This document shows positions 61,132 through 64,000 of a stretch of 64,000 bases of DNA, piece after piece (the first letter of the stretch is position 1; every line of letters begins with the position of its first letter). The DNA lies in NCBI RefSeq assembly GCF_037335815.1, contig NZ_CP147841.1, positions 1,054,001 to 1,118,000 of the forward strand. The letters run 5' to 3'. Position numbers and translations under genes: made by a program. Source of the DNA: Salinirubellus litoreus (GTDB lineage Archaea > Halobacteriota > Halobacteria > Halobacteriales > Haloarculaceae). The notes below the pieces were generated by a model. That model saw nothing but the letters and a program-made list of their open reading frames with translations. It had not been told where the DNA came from and searched no databases.

Positions 61132-61977
61132 ATGTCGACGCTCCAGCGCTTCCGCCAGCCCGAGTACACCGGCGAGAACCGCTGTATCCCGTGTACGCTC
61201 GCCAACTCGGTCATCGCGGTCGTGCTCGGGGCGGCCCTGGCGGTCGTCTGGATGCCGCTCGGTGTCGCCGTCCTCGTCGCGTCGGCGCTCGCCATCTGGC
61301 TCCGCGGCTACCTCGTCCCGGGGACGCCCGAACTCACGAAGCGGTACTTCCCCGACTGGCTCCTCGCCTACTTCGACAAGGGACCCGCGCGGGCGAGCGG
61401 GCTCGACGCCGTCGAGTCCGGCCCCGACGATGGGACCGAGGAGTTCGACGCCGAGGCCTTCGACGCCGAGCGGGTCCTCCTCGATGGGGGGGTCGTCGAG
61501 CCCTGCGAGGACGTCGACGACCTCTGTCTCGACGGGGGGTTCGAGCGCGGGTGGTACGCCCGGATGGACGCCGTCCGCGACGACGAGACGGCCGCGCGCG
61601 AGGAGCTCGCCCGACAGCTCGACGTCGACCCCGAGGTCGTCGAGTTCGAGGAGTACGGCTCGGCGACCGTCGCCCGGATCGACGGGGTCCGCGCCGGCCA
61701 GTGGGAGTCCCACGCCGCGCTCGTCGCGGACCTGGCGGCCGCCCACGAGCTCCCGTCTCGCGTCGATGGGTGGGCGTCGCTCCCCACCGAAGCCCGGAGC
61801 CAGCTCCTCGGCGGCCTCCGTATCTTCCTGGAGGAGTGCCCGGAGTGCGGCGGTCCGGTGTTCGCCGAGCGCGAGACCGTCTCATCCTGCTGTCGCTCGC
61901 ACGAGGTGGTCGCCGCCTCCTGTCGGGAGTGCGATGCCCGCCTGCTCGAACTCCCCTACGAGGACGTCGCGGCCTGA
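61132..61977 (+). CDS. membrane protein with C-terminal zinc-ribbon-like domain
   Basis: 281 residues. N-terminal RCIPCTLANSVIAVVLGAAL begins a membrane hairpin (about 20-60: SVIAVVLGAALAVVWMPLGV, AVLVASALAIWLRGYLV). The large remaining part is cytoplasmic, acidic, with a C-terminal CPECGGPVFAERETVSSCCR and CRECDARLLEL zinc ribbon. Looks like a conserved haloarchaeal family without assigned function. Plus strand, followed by two more small conserved genes. Confidence 0.65.
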   Translation: MSTLQRFRQPEYTGENRCIPCTLANSVIAVVLGAALAVVWMPLGVAVLVASALAIWLRGYLVPGTPELTKRYFPDWLLAYFDKGPARASGLDAVESGPDDGTEEFDAEAFDAERVLLDGGVVEPCEDVDDLCLDGGFERGWYARMDAVRDDETAAREELARQLDVDPEVVEFEEYGSATVARIDGVRAGQWESHAALVADLAAAHELPSRVDGWASLPTEARSQLLGGLRIFLEECPECGGPVFAERETVSSCCRSHEVVAASCRECDARLLELPYEDVAA

Positions 61978-62057
61978 CCTCCGCGTTCGACCCTCGGTTC
62001 GTGCTGTGGATCGCGGGAACCGGCCCACTTTTCCCTGCAAGCGTCGAATCGACGGGT

Positions 62058-62450
62058 ATGAGCGAGAGCGAGCGAGGGGACACGACCGACGGCGGGTTCG
62101 ACCCCGAGCGGTTCGAGGAGGAGAAGTACCGCGAGTACTTCACGACGCTCCAGCAGGCCTACAAGTCCGCGTTCGACCGGATGAACGACCGCTACGACTC
62201 GACGCTCGTCCACGCGGTCGACCAGCGCGTGCTCGCCGAGTCCGAGCCGTTCTACGAGGACGGCGGGTTCCGGATCGACGTTCCCGAGGAGCCCTCGCCG
62301 GCCGAGCGCGTCGAGGCCGCCGGCGTCGTCGTCGACGACTCGCGGCTCGCGGAGGTGCTCGAACGCTACCGCGAGGTGCTCGACGAGGAACTCCGTGCAA
62401 GGTTCGGGCTCTCCGAGGGCGGGTCGGACGCGACCGAGGAGAACACCTAA
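62058..62450 (+). CDS. haloarchaeal conserved protein (DUF5783-like)
   Basis: 130 residues, helical and acidic. FDPERFEEEKYREYFTTLQQ, AYKSAFDRMNDRYDSTLVHA and VDQRVLAESEPFYEDGGFRI are the conserved-looking parts. I associate this with the haloarchaeal DUF5783 family, whose role is not assigned. It precedes the Nfu gene by 25 nt and may be co-transcribed. The longer frame upstream is a shadow of the membrane protein gene. Confidence 0.65.
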   Translation: MSESERGDTTDGGFDPERFEEEKYREYFTTLQQAYKSAFDRMNDRYDSTLVHAVDQRVLAESEPFYEDGGFRIDVPEEPSPAERVEAAGVVVDDSRLAEVLERYREVLDEELRARFGLSEGGSDATEENT

Positions 62451-62475
62451 ACACCCTCGCGCCCAAGCCCTCCCC

Positions 62476-62835
62476 ATGAGCACCGAGACCCAGAGCGAGG
62501 ACGACGACCTGCGCGAGCGCATCAGCAACTTCCTCCGCCGGAACTTCCCGCAGATCCAGATGCACGGCGGGAGCGCGGCCATCCAGAACATCGACCGCGA
62601 GGAGGGGTCGGTGACGGTGATGCTCGGCGGCGCTTGCTCGGGGTGTGGCATCTCCCCGATGACCATCCAGGCGATCAAGAGCCGCATGGTCCAGGAGATC
62701 CCCGAGATCGAGGTCGTCCACGCCGATACCGGCATGGGCGGCAACGAGGGGATGGCCGGCGGCAGCACGAGCCCCTCGTTCCCGGGCGAAGGCAGCGCCC
62801 CCGACGACGACGAGGGCCCGCAGGCTCCCTTCTGA
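62476..62835 (+). CDS. Nfu/NifU C-terminal-type Fe-S scaffold protein
   Basis: 119 residues. A NifU C-terminal domain: LRERISNFLRRNFPQIQMHG, then SVTVMLGGACSGCGISPMTI with the cluster-binding CxxC at Cys54 and Cys57, then IQAIKSRMVQEIPEIEVVHA. It carries or transfers [4Fe-4S] clusters to target enzymes. The C-terminal 35 residues are Gly/Ser/Asp-rich low-complexity (GGSTSPSFPGEGSAPDDDEG). The ATG at 62476 (MSTETQ) gives the expected length. Confidence 0.88.
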   Translation: MSTETQSEDDDLRERISNFLRRNFPQIQMHGGSAAIQNIDREEGSVTVMLGGACSGCGISPMTIQAIKSRMVQEIPEIEVVHADTGMGGNEGMAGGSTSPSFPGEGSAPDDDEGPQAPF

Positions 62836-62885
62836 GGTCACTCGACGCTCTCGCTTTTTCGTGTGTTCGATGGAGGAGTGACGAC

Positions 62886-63338
62886 TATCGGGTGGGACTG
62901 AAAGGGGCCGCGTTCTCGACGGTGAGCCGAACGGAGTGAGGCGAACTTCGATGAACGAGCGGAGCGAGTTCATCGGCGAAGTACGGTACCGCAAGCACCG
63001 CAGCGAGCGGAGCGAGTGAGGAGCGCAGCGTGTACCGCACGAGTCGAGAACGCGGGGGCTTTCGAGCTGTTCCTCTCGCTGTCGGTGATGAGACAACCGG
63101 AAACAACTCGAAAGCCCCCGGTCGATACGCTCCCGCGGCTCGCTGTGCGCGCTCCCTTCGGTCGCGTGCTTGCGTCGTCCCGAGAACCGCAATGCGGTTC
63201 TCGTGGGCTGTCCCCAGAACGGCTCCGCCGTTCTGGTGTGCATGCGAGACGCTGCGCGTCTCGCATACTGCACGAGAGCGAGCTCTCGTGAACGCCGGGG
63301 TTCGCGTATCGACCGGCCCCTTTCAGTCCCACCCGATA
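62886..63338. mobile_element. 453-bp element bounded by 25-bp perfect inverted repeats
   Basis: Left end TATCGGGTGGGACTGAAAGG then GGCCG (62886-62910); right end is its exact reverse complement (63314-63338). Inside are nested inverted repeats (CGCGTTCTCGAC at 62909-62920 with its complement near 63040; GGGGGCTTTCGAG with its complement near 63105) and four short perfect hairpins with 2-3-base loops (63181-63203, 63214-63236, 63242-63266, 63271-63290). No ORF of quality. It may be a non-autonomous MITE-like element or a highly folded RNA gene. Target-site duplication is not obvious. Confidence 0.6.
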
Positions 63339-63354
63339 CCCTGAGACCGCCCCA

Positions 63355-64000
63355 CTACGCCCGACCCACCACCAGCAGCGCGGCCACGCCCCCGACGACG
63401 AGCGCGAACCAGTAGGAGGCGATCCGGTAGACCAACGCGAGCGCGAACGCCGTCGCCGCCCCGACGGGGGTGAGCGCGACGAGCAGCGCGACCAGCGCCA
63501 CCTCGACCCCGCCGAGACCCCCGGGCGAGGGGACGAGCCCCGCGAGCGTCGAGGCGGGGACGATGAACAGCACGAGCAGCGGGTCGACGGGGACGCCGAG
63601 CGCTCGCCCGGCGAAGAAGAGCGGGAGCGCGAAGAAGGTCCATCCGGCGTAGGCGAACAGCGTGGCCTCGGCGAGTGCCCGGGGGTTGGTGGCGATGCGA
63701 CCGAACGCGGCGTAGAGGTTCTCCATCCGCCGTCTGACCCCTTCGACGCTCATCCGGTCGGTGCGTCGGGCGACCGGGCCGACCAGCCGGACGATGCCCC
63801 GCTGGACGCGTTCCCGGAACCACCAGCCCCCGGCGGCGATGGCGGGCACCCCGACGGCCATCCCGAGGAGGCCGAACGCGAGGGGTCGGACGCCCGTCGG
63901 GAGTTCGGCCCCCAGCAGGAGAAAGGAGAGGCCGGCGGCCGCGAACGTGAAGAACGGGAGGAGGTTGAGGAGGTCCGCCGTGACGACCGACGCGAGCGAC
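63355..64000 (-). CDS. LPG-synthase/UPF0104-type polytopic membrane protein (5' truncated)
   Basis: Partial: the frame runs off the right edge, reading SLASVVTADLLNLLPFFTFA before the internal ATG at 63861. Six or so helices are visible. The segment VLFIVPASTLAGLVPSPGGL followed by GGVEVALVALLVALTPVGAA is characteristic of the lysylphosphatidylglycerol synthase TM (UPF0104/AglD-like flippase) family, seen in archaeal lipid or dolichol-linked pathways. The substrate is unknown. About 215 codons of it lie in the window. Confidence 0.8.
   Translation of the reverse strand, partial: SLASVVTADLLNLLPFFTFAAAGLSFLLLGAELPTGVRPLAFGLLGMAVGVPAIAAGGWWFRERVQRGIVRLVGPVARRTDRMSVEGVRRRMENLYAAFGRIATNPRALAEATLFAYAGWTFFALPLFFAGRALGVPVDPLLVLFIVPASTLAGLVPSPGGLGGVEVALVALLVALTPVGAATAFALALVYRIASYWFALVVGGVAALLVVGRA

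Noticed and set aside
62886..63338. CRISPR-like reading of the GTGGGACTGAAAGGGG repeats
   Set aside because: Only two copies, in inverted orientation and without regularly spaced direct repeats or cas genes.

Overview
The window is high-GC (roughly two-thirds G+C) DNA from an extremely halophilic archaeon (class Halobacteria). Predicted proteins are strongly acidic, and many genes look leaderless, with a TATA box about 25-30 nt before the start codon. Marker genes fit: diphthamide-type EF-2, the D-family DNA polymerase large subunit with an intein, an Orc1/Cdc6 protein, LDH-like malate dehydrogenase, Bat-type HTH and several families known mainly from haloarchaea. No rRNA, convincing tRNA, CRISPR array or intact insertion sequence was seen. 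The genus cannot be fixed by reading alone.

Layout. 1-3.4 kb: small redox and housekeeping genes (CPBP protease, DCC-family protein, cupin, peroxiredoxin) and a decayed copy of the cupin gene start. 3.5-5.3 kb: a lower-GC island with a SAF-domain dehydrogenase and a truncated gene remnant. 5.7-17.1 kb: core genes (EF-2, a membrane J-protein, an HExxH protein, an HTH/zinc-ribbon regulator, an overlapping operon with two tandem Nudix hydrolases, RraA-like protein, threonine ammonia-lyase, Hsp20, SDR). 17.3-22.9 kb: replication block (polC with a 180-residue mini-intein, then divergent orc/cdc6). 23-24.7 kb: malate dehydrogenase and a Bat-type regulator.

24.8-40.6 kb is the main accessory block. 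Three cell-surface proteins share a Gly-rich linker plus CARDB-like domain; two of them are large beta-helix proteins. They are followed by a tightly overlapping operon with one LolD/MacB-type ATPase, two FtsX/MacB-type permeases, a 998-residue permease carrying several extracellular beta-sandwich domains, and a GT-C-like polytopic protein. It reads as a surface-protein and envelope-transport module and is the best candidate for an undescribed system.

40.6-48.5 kb: a pseudokinase with two zinc fingers, a 7TM histidine kinase with a degenerate ATP-binding N-box, a GNAT, a Gate-domain membrane protein and a CBS-domain protein with a possible ribosome-hibernation-like tail. 48.8-51.5 kb: tetrapyrrole operon (hemC, uroporphyrinogen-III methyltransferase, hemD) with a tiny coupled ORF. 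51.8-54.7 kb: Rieske-type protein, a lipoprotein gene broken at a G6 run, a DHH/RecJ-like phosphoesterase. 55-59.3 kb: a siderophore uptake operon with an FAD protein and two DtxR-like iron boxes. 60.2-64 kb: AAC(3)-family protein, conserved haloarchaeal proteins, Nfu, a 453-bp inverted-repeat element and a truncated flippase-like membrane protein.
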